NCBI GenBank assembly: GCA_013407085.1
Contig: JACCGJ010005229.1
Span: 1 to 64,000 of the forward strand
DNA length: 64,000 nt
Direction of reading: 5' to 3'
From: Atriophallophorus winterbourni
Taxonomy: Eukaryota > Platyhelminthes > Trematoda > Plagiorchiida > Microphallidae
A program made the translations under genes and the position numbers. Positions 42,291-53,335 of the stretch are shown piece by piece. The notes beneath the pieces were generated by a model that saw only the letters and a list, made by a program, of their open reading frames with translations, was not told where the DNA came from and searched no databases. Each line of letters begins with the position of its first letter. Within the stretch, counting starts at the first letter, position 1.

Positions 42291-43750
42291 ATGGTTTTAA
42301 TGGATTGTTGTGAGTTTCCCGTCGAATTAAGAATCCAAACATTGGGCGAAATTTTGATAAACCCAGAGATTGTCGCAAGGCAATTGCTCAAACTAAAAGT
42401 AAGAAAATCCCCAGGTGTGGATTGCATCACACCAGATGTGCTGAGATTCTGCCATCGTCAGCTTTGTGAACCGCTTTCCAGCCTGTTTAACTATTCGATG
42501 CTTATGCGAGTGGTACGGAAACATTGGAAGTCGGGTGTGATTACTCCTATCTTTAAAGGCGGCTGCCGATCTAACGCCGCAAAAAATCCCGTCAAACTAG
42601 TAACAGTTATTGGCTAGGTCATGGAACTTATAATTTGGGAAAGAATGGTTGCACACTTTGAATCGCGTAATTTGTTTGCGCCAGCGCAGCATCGAGTTCG
42701 ATCTCATCGCTTTTGTCTAACAAATCTTCTCACAGCGTTCGACGACTGGACGAAGGAGTTGGATAGTAGTTCTTACATTCACGTCCGTTACATGGAGATT
42801 TATGGATATTTGACAAAGCTGATCAGAATATGTTTCTTCGAAAACTGATGCGTCCAAGAATGTGTGATCCATTGCTCTCATGTTTGTGCGACGACCTGTC
42901 AGATGACCATGCACAAATTAAAGTAAACGGTGTGCTATTCCAAATGTTCAAAACCACCGTATAATCCAAAATGGTCCCGTTCATAGATGATATGAAAATT
43001 TGCGCTCAAATCATTCCTGCAGATGATTGTGAGAGTGTTCAAATGGATTTAGGCAATGTATCAAATTAAGCGGCCTAGGAATGATATGACATTAAAAAAT
43101 ACGGAAAAGTATGATGCTCCACCTTGGTAAGATTTTCCCTGGGACATATACATTGGAAACTAAAAACTTGACATGGAGTTCGTTGGAAAAAGATCTTGGT
43201 GTATGGATTAGTGTAAAACTGAAGAGTACGGTGCACTACCAGAATAAATATCGACCGGCCAACATATTGTTGGGTATCTTTCGAATATTATTTGGAAGAT
43301 TTTCGCTGGTAATGTACAATGAATTGTGATTGTCTACAATCGATTGGAATATGTTTGGAACCGATCGTGTATTCATAATGCAAAGGAATTTGTGTGCAAT
43401 CTAACCGATTGATAAAATCTATCACAGAGCAACAAAGTTAGTGATGGTTCTACGCAATTTTCCCTTCACCGAAAGATTGCGACGTCTGGATCTATGTGAC
43501 TTTGCCAAATGGAGGATACGACGCGATATTATTTTGATCTATAGAATTGTGTCTGCCAAAGGACATCCACTAAAACGCTTGTTTGGTGGGTATGATAAGA
43601 AAGTGATACGCAGTCAGACCTTTTCGCTTTACGTCTCAAGTTCCCGTATTGGTTGTCGACGCCATTTTTTCGCCGTACGTGCTATATTTCTTTAGAATTC
43701 TCTACCCCAACATGTGGTGGACTCTACTTGCCTGTTAGTGTTTACGCAAA
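42290..43750 (+). pseudogene. CR1 RT fragment (copy B)
   Basis: Reads LLKLKVRKSPGVDCITPDVL, RQLCEPLSSLFNYSML, HWKSGVITPIFKGG, VKLVTVIG then TAG, ELIIWERMVAHFESRNLF, CLTNLLTAFDDWTKEL, then WSSLEKDLGVWISVKLKSTV near 43170, KIYHRATKLVMVLRNFPFTE-type sequence near 43415 and DIILIYRIVSAKGHPL near 43530. The catalytic FADD segment (about 42990, DDMKI) is damaged. It is the better preserved homologue of 28560-29600. Confidence 0.83.
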
Positions 43751-43910
43751 ATTGGACTTACACATGCAAAGGAAATTCATTAGTGAGCTTTACATTTGAT
43801 ATTATCTATTCCTCTTATACTATTATATTTTTCACATTTTCATTCATACCTTAATCCTGCGGTGTTGTAAAGTATTAACTTTTTTAACCATAAATTCTTG
43901 AGTCTCGAAT

Positions 43911-44180
43911 AACTTGCTCTGGACTGCGCATTTGGTAGGCCTTGTGTAAAGCATTGTCTTCAAGCTGAGAAATAGCCAGTGTCGCTCTCGGCTGCTGAAC
44001 ACATAGAGTCGAGATTAATAGCGCACAAATATCGAGATCCAACTTGAACTTATCAAGAACGAAGTTTGACCAAATGAACTATATGTTCCATCGAAAACTT
44101 ACCAATTCACTAGTACCATAACCGGTTCATTACTGTTTTGCTGTCATCAGTGAAAAAGTAGTGAACAACGTTAATGTTGT
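43911..44180. other. Unassigned spacer
   Basis: No gene or repeat recognised between the end of the segmental duplication and the hammerhead-like cluster. Confidence 0.3.
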
Positions 44181-44270
44181 ATGCCATTGTTACATGGGGT
44201 TCGTGCAATGAACCACGGTGTTCAAAAACAGTTTCACAAAACTGATGTGTTGCTCACCCCCCGAAATTAC

Positions 44271-44330
44271 ACTCCACTACCGGTTTCTGGCTGTATGCCG
44301 TCAAAAGATGGAGACAGTAAGATTAGGTTC
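44271..44330 (-). ncRNA. Hammerhead-like motif
   Basis: Minus strand: ACTGTCTCCAT, CTTTTGA (mutated CTGATGA), CGGCATACAGCCA, GAAACCGGTA and GTGGAGTG. Stem I (CTCCAT with GTGGAG) can pair over most of its length, and stem II is GGC/GCC. One core box is damaged. Confidence 0.5.
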
Positions 44331-44448
44331 AGTGAGCTTGAAGCAGTACAACGACCCACGATGTTGGAAAACAGAATCACATAGTGACTCGTGGTCAAGC
44401 GCTCAAGGTGCTTATGCATGACCAAAGTAATGTGTTGCTTACATTCCG

Positions 44449-44595
44449 AACCCTTACAAACCACTACCGGGTTCTGGCTGTTTGCCGTCATCGGGTGGAG
44501 ACAGTGAGACTAGGTTCAACCCTTACACACCACTACCGGGTTCTGGCTGTTTGCGTTCATCGGGTGGAGACAGTGAGACTAGGTTCAGTGAGCCT
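44449..44595 (-). ncRNA. Two tandem hammerhead-like motifs, ~69-bp period
   Basis: Two adjacent copies (about 44449-44517 and 44518-44595). On the minus strand each reads CTCCACCCGATGA, a short hairpin with GCAAACAGCC, AGAACCCGGTA and GTGG. Stem I CCAC/GTGG and stem II GGC/GCC are present in the first copy. Both share the changes CTGATGA to CCGATGA and GAAAC to GAACC, so they were duplicated after decay. An open frame at 44384-44728 merely crosses this tandem repeat. Confidence 0.5.
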
Positions 44596-45731
44596 TGAAA
44601 GATTTTTTATTAAAACTCTCATTGCTCGAGAATCATGCAAAATATTTATTGGTTTTTCGCTGATATTATTTTATGCTCTTTATTCACTTCATGAAACTAG
44701 TATGAAGTTTATTTCGAAAATAAAATAGGCCTGTGCTATGATAGAATGGTACGAGGTTATTTAAACAGATAATTATGGAAATCATTAAAATGTCCCTTGT
44801 TTGATTAATAAAACACAGTAAACTAACATACTAATGGAGTTGAAATGTATCCCAAGCATTTGCTAACCTTACGCATGATATTACTTTTCTTTGACGTACT
44901 AATTTAAGCTTAAACATACGAGAGAAAAGTTTCCACAAACGTTTACAGATCTATCTTCTTCATCAATTTGAACTGAGTCTGTGTGACATGGTGTTATGCT
45001 GGATCGGTAAGATCGAGATGGTTTTCTTCAAGCCGTTTGATTACAATCTACAGACCAAAGAATTGAACTCATTTGATATATGGGACCTATGTTTCCCATT
45101 CGGCATCATTAAAAAGTGGAATCACGGTCCTACACTATTTCTTAGCTTCGATACTAAACAAGACAACTCCCTATCAAATATGCGTTTCAAAAGTACTTAA
45201 CCACTGTGTAATGACAGTTTCCACGATATCTTTCCAAGATTGGATTTTAAAGTAATGATTGGAGGATTATTTTAGGCCTTGACCTCATTCGCATAAAAAT
45301 TGGGATTCCATTCTGCTCAGAATCACGCCATATATGATTTGTCCACATTTATCGATCTATTAATCTTATTTGAGTAAATGCAAACGTGTTTATAAAATCA
45401 ATAAACGATTGGCTGAAACGCATTGAATGGAATGTGTGGCCACTTGTATTTGAGCAACTTTCTGTGTGGTTTTGCACAGTTCACTGTTAGTCAAAATGTC
45501 AAACTACTACTGGAACGGTACCCGATACGTTTGCAGTAAGTTCTTCGTAAAAAGACTTCATTAATATATTTAAACGTTAATTTATCCTAATAAAGAATAA
45601 GGATTTGATGCTACTTTATAATATTCAACTCCTAAAGAACTGCATGTTTTATAGCGTGCCAAGATGGAATACTACTATACTACTATGCTAATATACTATA
45701 TATTTGTATTGATCCCATCCCCCAAAATTTC
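44596..45731. other. Unassigned AT-rich region
   Basis: Open frames such as 44988-45200 have no recognisable domain. No repeat structure seen by eye. Confidence 0.3.
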
Positions 45732-45790
45732 ACTCCACTACCGTTTTCTTGCTGTTTGCCGTCATCAGGTGGAGACAGTAAGATTAGTTT
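45732..45790 (-). ncRNA. Hammerhead-like motif with intact CTGATGA and stem I
   Basis: Minus strand: ACTGTCTCCAC, CTGATGA, CGGCAAACAGCAA, GAAAACGGTA and GTGGAGTG. Stem I (CTCCAC with GTGGAG) is a perfect 6 bp and the CTGATGA and GAAA boxes are intact. Stem II keeps only GC/GC next to the loop, and stem III has an A-G mismatch, so activity is doubtful. Confidence 0.5.
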
Positions 45791-48500
45791 TAGTGAGCTT
45801 TGCAACAGTGGCATTCAAGTATAACCTTGTATACTATATATTTGTTTTCAGCACAGCAACTAGCATTCGTGCGAACGCCATATGTACAACCTATGATGCA
45901 TAAGTGATTAAATAAAATTTGATAATTTATCATCATTTCTATAATCGTTCAGAACAAAGAACTCAGAAACTCAGAATATTTATCGTAGGAAAAGCAATAC
46001 TCTTAACAAAAACCACAGGATGGCCGGGAATATGGAGAAAAAAATATATAATCTTCCAAGAATTAATACGGACAGTCACATACTGCATAGTTTCTTCGGT
46101 TACGATGTTACACGTGAAACAAATTCTGACCGAGAAAACATTTCAACGAATATCTCATCTAGAATATCGAATCCTTAAAGCTTTTGAATGTTTGTGTGTT
46201 TGAGTATGATCCTTGGTACTATATAAATGTTTCAACGGATGGTTTTCTATGCACACAATTTTAAATACCCGCAGAATGTCACTCGTTATTCGACGTTTAT
46301 AATAAAATTATGTAGTTTACGTCAAGGTGGGGCTCTTTAATAGACTGTGCTTTCTTAAATAAAACTCTAAATTTCATTTTTATTACTCATATACTTTAAA
46401 CGTGTTTTGATATCCTACGATGATATGACACAGGCTTTCCAATGGTATATAGCACCTTGATAAACATCAAAAAGTATTAAACACGTATTACTTGTAATGG
46501 CGGGAAATTATGCAACAATCCAATATAACATATCAAAATGCTATGGAATTATCGACCATATCATGAATTGCATAAATTGAAAGCGTATGTTAAAGAAATC
46601 AGGAACACATTGACAGGGATTCGTTGGAAGTGTTAAAGCAATTAATTCAAACACGTTGTTGGATAGAAAAATCCGCGGAAAATTTATATATTTCAAATAA
46701 TTAATTCACACACTTCGAACGTGATTTGTCCTCTGGGATCGGGCTGCTTAGACACTTAAAACGCCGTACAACATGGAAATTTCATGCGCTTGTGATGCAC
46801 ATTCATGGTCGCCATGGACGAAAGATGGTAACAATAACAACATTTTCATGTTTAGCATTCTAGGATTTATATTTTTCGCAATCTAAATATTTGCGTGTTA
46901 TTTAATTTGTCAAATACTGCTATGCTGCATTATGTATTTGGTTACAGCACAGCAACCGGGAAACATATATTGGACTTATCCGCAACATGTGATGAGTAAG
47001 TTAATAAAGTGCAACCCAATTCGATTGGAATATGTTTGGGACCGATCGTGTATTCATAATGCAAAACTACTCTGACCGATTCCACTCAAATTTCTTGCAA
47101 CCCAATTATTACAAAGAAATGAATTTGAAATAATTATCATGTACACTGTACCAGTATGTTCAATGCTAAGCTTAGAATGGTGTGCAGTTATGTAAGCAGT
47201 AATATTTAAATAGCACGCCACTTGTCATGATCACAGACTTCGACGAAGCACAGTCAACACTAACTTGAACAAGCCCATCAGTCCAGCTATTTTCTTTTGT
47301 ATAACAGTAAGAAAACTTAAGTCCATGATAATCTTGATTTCATTTGTCCAATAAAGAAAAACATATAATAATATCGAACAAAGTAATGTGTAATATCCGA
47401 GTGATCGCCAAAGTTCATAGTTTGTAGTTACAAAGATACAGACACACTAAACGGGCATGTTCATGCCATTGATCACATCATCATCTTATCAGTGAAAAGG
47501 AAAATCAATGTTCACATCCGTGGGGAATAATTGGTTGTCTATTCCTGCTTGCTTGACATTCGTTGTGATCTCTGAATTCGTTAGTTGGCTGATGGCGTTA
47601 TACCATGAGTGTAGAAAAGTCACGATCAGAGCGACACATGTGTATTCCCTACACGTCAACAAACATATGAATCATTAATGGGAATTAGAATACAGAGATA
47701 GATACAGTGACAACTACTGCATTCGGATTGGACAATGAGTATTCATGCTGACAGTTACTGCACAATGAGCATGGCTGTGGTGTGCAGTGTACAATTGTCT
47801 CTCGTTAATGTTTCCCTATCAGCATGTTCGTATGTTACTTTTTCAATTAGTTTGGTGATTTTCGTTGGTTCGGATAGAGTGGTGTGACCTTTTCCTTGTT
47901 GGATTGACCTGATTACGTTGATCGATGTTCCAACCGAGTGTGGTTGAAAATGTTTTTCAAATGAACCTTAAAACGCATCTCTTCTCTGCAACTCATCGGA
48001 TGTGGGATTGTGAGACACCTGTTGTGCTGCATTTCGTTTTGTTCTGATCGGTCTATCATGCAACAATTCAGCTCATTTTGTCGCCATAATCCGCTCGAGC
48101 ATTCTAGAAAGACGTGAAGATGAGTAACAGGTCTTTAATGAGCTTGTTCTTAACTCGCCATGCCTCTGAATATCTGAGTGAATAAACCACATTTTCAGTC
48201 CATCGGTACAAAACGTTGGGATAGCCATTCTCAGAATAGTTAAGTGCGAAGTACGCAAATAAGTGCTGGAGAATTTTCGGATTCATTTCGTCAGCACCAG
48301 GGGATTTTCAAGAATTCCTAGCATCTTGTCTAGGGGTACAGTATGCGAAACTTGTGGATAACGTTGGATGTCAGTGCGTTCTTTTAAACAGAATAATTTA
48401 GCATAATAGTTGACGAGTGATGTTCTGCGATGTTTTGCTGGTTCATTTTTGCTGACGGGTTCGATCATGCTAACCGTAATATCTAAGTAGAAAGATTGAA
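45791..48500. other. Unassigned AT-rich region
   Basis: About 2.7 kb. The open frame at 45919-46203 and the overlapping minus-strand frames near 48073-48286 have no domain I recognise. A piece near 47019-47080 (CGATTGGAATATGTTTGG..) repeats 43337-43400. The minus strand near 48060-48490 contains NPKILQHLFAYF and PVSKNEPAKHRRTSLVNYYA, which might be a very eroded CR1 linker/RT, but I cannot support that. Confidence 0.3.
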
Positions 48501-48503
48501 TCA

Positions 48504-48505
48504 AT

Positions 48506-48541
<36 letters not shown>
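48504..48541. repeat. AT dinucleotide microsatellite
   Basis: About 38 bp of almost pure TA repeats with one phase break, ending just before repeat block copy 1 starts at 48550. Confidence 0.9.
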
Positions 48542-48549
48542 CCGAACAT

Positions 48550-50179
48550 GGAGTTGACCATAAGGAAAATTTACTATGCCGTGCGGTTATCTAAGTAGCA
48601 GTACGTTCGTGGCAGTCGCTTGATTCCTCATGACAACCCACATCGAATCAGATAACATTATGAATTGGCATTAAGTGGCGTGCATGTAAATATGCGATTT
48701 TACGAAAAAATAGTTATGTGTTTACTGGTTATGCTATTTGAAATTCAGTGAAATTAATACATTAATAATAAATTGAAATAAAAAATAGATAGCAAAGTAT
48801 TTGAAAATATTCGAGACCGATTGGGAGTCCATAGTCATGAGAATAAAGTTTGCAATGAATCGGTTATAGCAAGTTTTTGGTAACGATTCGCTTCTGAACA
48901 CGCTTAGTACAATTATGTTTTCCATTCCGAGCATAACTTAAAGCTGCATTTACACCTCATTCACCTAAATATTACGTGATCTAGAGCGGTGTGCTTCAAA
49001 GCTTCCAACCAGCCCAGGGTGATTGGTTCAGCAACGAGATCTTTAAATTTGGAGCTGTGACATGCAACCAATTTCTACCGATTGAAGTTTAATTATGAAC
49101 ACGCAAATTGTGTATGATTTTCAGAATAAACTGTGTTTTGGTTTGGCAAATTTTGGCTACCTGAGAATAGAATATTTGGCCGTTTAGCATATAATGTGAA
49201 CGCCATTTCGATTATTTCATAAAAACATTGCAGACGAACTTGTTCGTTTTATGTTTACAACTATAGCCATTACGTGTACATGATCGAGCGTATTGATTAG
49301 GTACAATTCTTTAATGTTGATTTAAATATACGAGGCTATTGTGCGGTCAGTTTTCTAATGTCTCGTCTCCTTTCTAGTGCCGTATGGGTTTTCGCAAGGA
49401 AGTAAGCCATCTGTGTATGATTTCATACTTGGATTTATCATCAATTTCACTAGATATAACACGGTCATAATGTGATAAAACTAATCTCGAATCGCCTTTA
49501 TTAAATTTCGTTGCAAGCGTCAGTCATCATACCCTTAACTGTATAATCGGAGACAGTGCACTTGGCGGTTAATCGAAGATCATGTCATCAGCATGCAACA
49601 GACATCGTACGTCTGAGAGCTACCAATCGCTGTACGCGCTGCGGGAGAGATTGTTCAACCTGATTAGTACTGTTTAGTCATTCGGAAAGCACTCGAGCAT
49701 GAACACATTATGCGCTTGTGAGGTATATCCATGGTAGTAATCGCTAAGAGGAGGCCAAGAAAACAATATATTCAGAGTAAACCATGCAATCGGAGAGACC
49801 ACTTGCTTAGACGATATGCACAATAGAGTCAGTATTATATAATTATGATAATATAACGAAAACTTATTATAACTAATGCTGATGGCTAGTAGACGAATCA
49901 AAATTTAAAAAAAAAACTTTCAAAAAATGAATTATTCCATCTATTCTAGATTCACGATTTACGGTGAAAAGTGTTAATTACTCAGCAACACCATGTTTTA
50001 TACGCATCCAACTAATATTAGTCGTTCTTCATAGCTCAAGCCATGCGGATCCTGATCATAGTGGCCCTTCCTTGTAATTGTGAACAGCACGAAACCTGTT
50101 GTGGGGTGTGTGAGTGATGGAAATGCATGAGGATGTTTTCATCACTAAATATCATACCATCCACCATCTCTGTGTTGAC
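48550..50179. repeat. Dispersed repeat block X/Y, copy 1
   Basis: Matches 1-1632 end to end. At 50180 it continues with a second Y block (GCAGTACGTTCG) leading into a PLE, whereas copy 0 continues at 1633 with unrelated sequence. Contains the degenerate hammerhead motif near 50040-50110. Confidence 0.85.
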
Positions 50180-50460
50180 AGCAGTACGTTCGTGGCAGTC
50201 GCTTGATTTCTCATGACAACCCACATCGAATCAGATAACATTATGAATTGGCATTAAGTGGCGTACAAGTAAATATGCGATTTTACGAAAGAAATAGTTA
50301 TGTGATTACTGGTTATGCTATTTGAAATTTAGTAAAATTAATACATTAATAATAAATTGAAATAAAAACTAGATTACAAAGTATCTGAAAATATTCGAGA
50401 CCGATCGGGTGTCCATAGTCATTAGAATAAAGTTTGCAATGAATCGGTTATAGCAAGTTT

Positions 50461-50504
50461 TTGGTAACGTTTCGCTTCTGAACACAGAAGCTTCGTCAGA
50501 CCAA
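50461..50504 (-). ncRNA. PLE hammerhead ribozyme motif
   Basis: Minus strand: stem I TTGGT, CTGACGA, one extra A, stem II GCTTCTG-TGTT-CAGAAGC, GAAAC, GTT, then ACCAA, which pairs with TTGGT. The core boxes are intact. Stem III would be only A-C/G-U with no loop, as reported for minimal PLE hammerheads that act as dimers. Cleavage is predicted after GTT. Activity is untested. Confidence 0.7.
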
Positions 50505-50810
50505 GTGTGTCGGTAAAACAGTGTTCATGTATAAATGCCAATCTCTTGACCAATCCTGACTTCACTAAGCTAGACAGGGGAGATCAAGATAATTGATCAC
50601 ACCTCCTAATTGCTGTGTTCATCCCTAATTGTTTATTAATTGTACAGGTCAGCGTATGCCGACGCACTGCTTGCGTAATCATGTGCGCATTAGGTGTGAT
50701 GTTCTTTTATCCTAATCCGCTGCAAAACCGAACGCCAGATTGTTGAGATATCCGCCCCATCCACCTTGTTCACCGCATTCACCCCAGCCTTTGTTATTTC
50801 AACTCCGATA

Positions 50811-51620
50811 TGACCATAAAGGATCGTACCAACTTGAGTGTACAACAAATCATCAACGGTGTAGCAATTTGTCTAAATATGAACCACTTCTTATTTAATG
50901 TACAGCTATACAAGCAATTTTTATGGTTTAGCGATGGGTTCACCAATTTCTCCAGTGCTAACGAATATGTACATGGCGCACTTCGAAGAGATATCTTTGA
51001 GAAACGAAGCTTTAAAACCAAAGATATGGTGGCCCTATGTCGACGATACATTCGTCATCATAAAGCGAAACAGACTAGAAGCATTTCATAGTTATCTCAA
51101 TAGTTTGAATCCAAAAATCCAGGTGACAATAGAAACCGAGTCTACGGAAGGGACACTTCCGTTCTTGGACTGTCTCACGCAAAAAGACAACTGCAAGATA
51201 AGAACAACGGTATATCGTAAGTCTATCGACACGGATGCCATTTTGAGATTCACATCTGCGCACCCTAAAAGGGTATTTCAGTCCATAGCAAAATCGCTAT
51301 TCTACAAGGTTGACCACCTCTGCAGCGATGATGCAGATAAGAGACGAGCTCATGAAGAAGTCAGTCGCCGTCTTGCAAATCATGGTTACACCAAGAGCTT
51401 AATTGAGCGCCAATTGAACCAAGTTAAACATCCGCAACCGAAGTTGGAAAAGGTTAGGCGAGCTACGGTATCTCTTCCTTATGTCAAAAGCGCCTCCGAA
51501 GGAATGAGTCGAATCTTGAATAGCGCAGGTATTAGAGTACCATATAAGGCAGGTAGAACTCTTCGCTCCGTATTAATGCATCTTAAAGATAAGACTTCTT
51601 TAGGTTGTGCGACGAACTGA
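50811..51620 (+). pseudogene. PLE reverse transcriptase fragment (copy 1)
   Basis: Two frames. The first, from 50810, ends with QQIINGVAICLNMNHFLFNV and LYKQF. After a 1-nt shift at a T run (50917-50921) the frame continues YGLAMGSPISPVLTNMYMAH, KPKIWWPYVDDTFVIIKR (YVDD catalytic pair at 51036-51047), EGTLPFLDCLTQKDN, TVYRKSIDTDAILRFTSAHP and RTLRSVLMHLKDKT, to TGA at 51618. That TGA replaces a Cys codon (TGC in 58062-58064) at the start of the Cys-rich stretch before the GIY-YIG domain. N-terminal RT motifs are missing. Confidence 0.9.
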
Positions 51621-51690
51621 ATCTACCAAATCAACTGCAAGGGTTGTGCGGGTGTTTACATTGGGCAAACGTCTAGAGAACTCTGCACTA

Positions 51691-52721
51691 AACTGTGTTT
51701 TGGTTTGGCACATTTTGGCTACCTGAGAATAGAATATTTGGCCGTTTAGCATATAATGTGAACGCCATTTCGATTATTTCATAAAAACATTGCAGACGAA
51801 CTTGTTCGTTTTATGTTTACAACTATAGCGACTACGTGTACATGATCGAGCGCATTTATTAGGTACAATTCTTTAATGTTCATTTAAATATACGAGGCTA
51901 TTGTGCGGTCAGTTTTCTAATGTCTCGTCTCCTTTCTAGTACCGCAGGTGTATTCGCAAGGAAGTAAGCCATCTGTGTATCATTTCATACTTGGATTTAT
52001 CATCAATTTCACTAGATATAACACGGTCATAATATGATAAAACTCGAATCGCCTTTTATTAAATTTCGTTGCTAGCGTCAGTGATCTTACCCTTAACTGT
52101 GTCATAGAAGACAGTGCACTTGGCGGTTAATCGAAGATCATGTCATCAGGATGCAACAGACATCGCACGTCTGAGAGCTACCAGTCGCTGTACGCGCTGC
52201 GGGAGAGATTGTTCAACCTGATTAGGACTGTTAAGTCATTCGAAAAGCACTCGAGCATGAACACATTATGCGCTTGTGAGGTAGTCATCGATAAAAGGAG
52301 GTCAAGAAAACAATATATTCAGAGTAAACCATGCAATCGGAGAGACCACATGCCTAGAATTTGTGCACAATAGTCAGTATTATATAATTATGATAATATA
52401 ACGAAAACTTATTATAACTAATGCTGATGGCTTGTAGCCGAATCGAAATTTAAAAAAAAACTTTCAAAAAATGAATTATTCCATCTATTCTATATTCACG
52501 ATTTACGGTGAAAAGTGTAAATTACTCTGCAACACCATGTATTATACGCATCCAACTAATATTAGTCGTTCTTCATAGCTCAAGCCATGCGGATCCTGAT
52601 AATAGTGGCCCTTCCTTGTAATTGTAAACAGCACGAAACCGGTTGTGGGGTGTGTGAGTGATGGAAATGCATGAGGATGTTTTCATCACTAAATATCATA
52701 CCATCCACCATCTCTGTGTTG
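51691..52721. repeat. Repeat block X, copy 2 (partial)
   Basis: Starts abruptly at AACTGTGTTTTGG, equal to 49129 onward, fused to the cut GIY-YIG sequence by a 2-3 bp shared TAA. It runs to CTCTGTGTTGACA before the next Y/PLE. With copy 1 it forms a tandem duplication with a period of about 2562 bp (49127 to 51689). Confidence 0.85.
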
Positions 52722-53003
52722 ACAGCAGTACGTTCGTGGCAGTCGCTTGATTCCTCATGACAACCCACATCGAATCAGATAACATTATGAATTGGCATTA
52801 AGTGGCGTGCATGTAAATATGCGATTTTACGAAAAAATAGTTATGTGTTTACTGGTTATGCTATTTGAAATTCAGTGAAATTAATACATTAATAATAAAT
52901 TGAAATAAAAACTAGATTACAAAGTATCTGAAAATATTCGGGACCGATCGGGAGTCCATAGTCATGAGAATAAAGTTTGCAATGAATCGGTTATAGCAAG
53001 TTT

Positions 53004-53047
53004 TTGGTAACGTTTCGCTTCTGAACACAGAAGCTTCGTCAGACCAA
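53004..53047 (-). ncRNA. PLE hammerhead ribozyme motif
   Basis: Same sequence as 50461-50504: TTGGT/ACCAA stem I, CTGACGA, 7-bp stem II and GAAAC-GTT. All core bases are kept. Confidence 0.7.
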
Positions 53048-53335
53048 GTGTGTCGGTACAAACAGTGTTCAGGTATAAATGGCATTCTCTTGACTAATCC
53101 TGAGTTCACTAAGCTAGACAGGCAAGATCAAGATAATTGATCACACCTCATAATCGCTGTGTTCATCCCTAATTGTTTATTAATGGTACAGGTGAGCGTA
53201 TGCCGACACACTGCTTGCGTAATCATGTGCGTATTAGGTGTGATGTTCTCTAATCCTAATCCGCTGCAAAACCGAACGCCAGATTGTTGAGATATCCGCC
53301 CCATCAACCTTGTTCACCGCATTCACTCCGATATG

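Larger units (their letters stand above)
35165..43910. repeat. Segmental duplication, copy B
   Basis: Counterpart of 25470-29760, enlarged by the 4064-bp LINE plus its 12-bp duplication. Copy B extends further left into the whole minus-strand CR1, and it keeps RT sequence near 42317-42450 that copy A lost. Confidence 0.88.
50449..51690 (+). mobile_element. Penelope-like element, copy 1 (truncated)
   Basis: The left end (50449-50807) is the reverse complement of the PLE 3' end seen at 58325-58692, including antisense of the last GIY-YIG codons, so the element starts with an inverted terminal repeat. It then switches at about 50808 to sense RT sequence, lacking the N-terminal RT motifs. The right end stops at 51690 inside the GIY-YIG domain (GVYIGQTSRELCT), where repeat X begins again. 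PLEs are retroelements that pair an RT with a GIY-YIG endonuclease. This copy is dead. Confidence 0.88.

Noticed and set aside
44449..44595. CRISPR-like array
   Set aside because: Only two adjacent near-identical units with no variable spacers, in a eukaryotic, transposon-rich context.
44384..44728. A 114-codon protein with internal repeats
   Set aside because: Its repeats are the translated tandem hammerhead-like DNA motif; no domain is recognised.
48073..48561. CR1 RT remnant on the minus strand near 48060-48490
   Set aside because: A few residues look suggestive, but the order and number of motifs are too weak to support a call.
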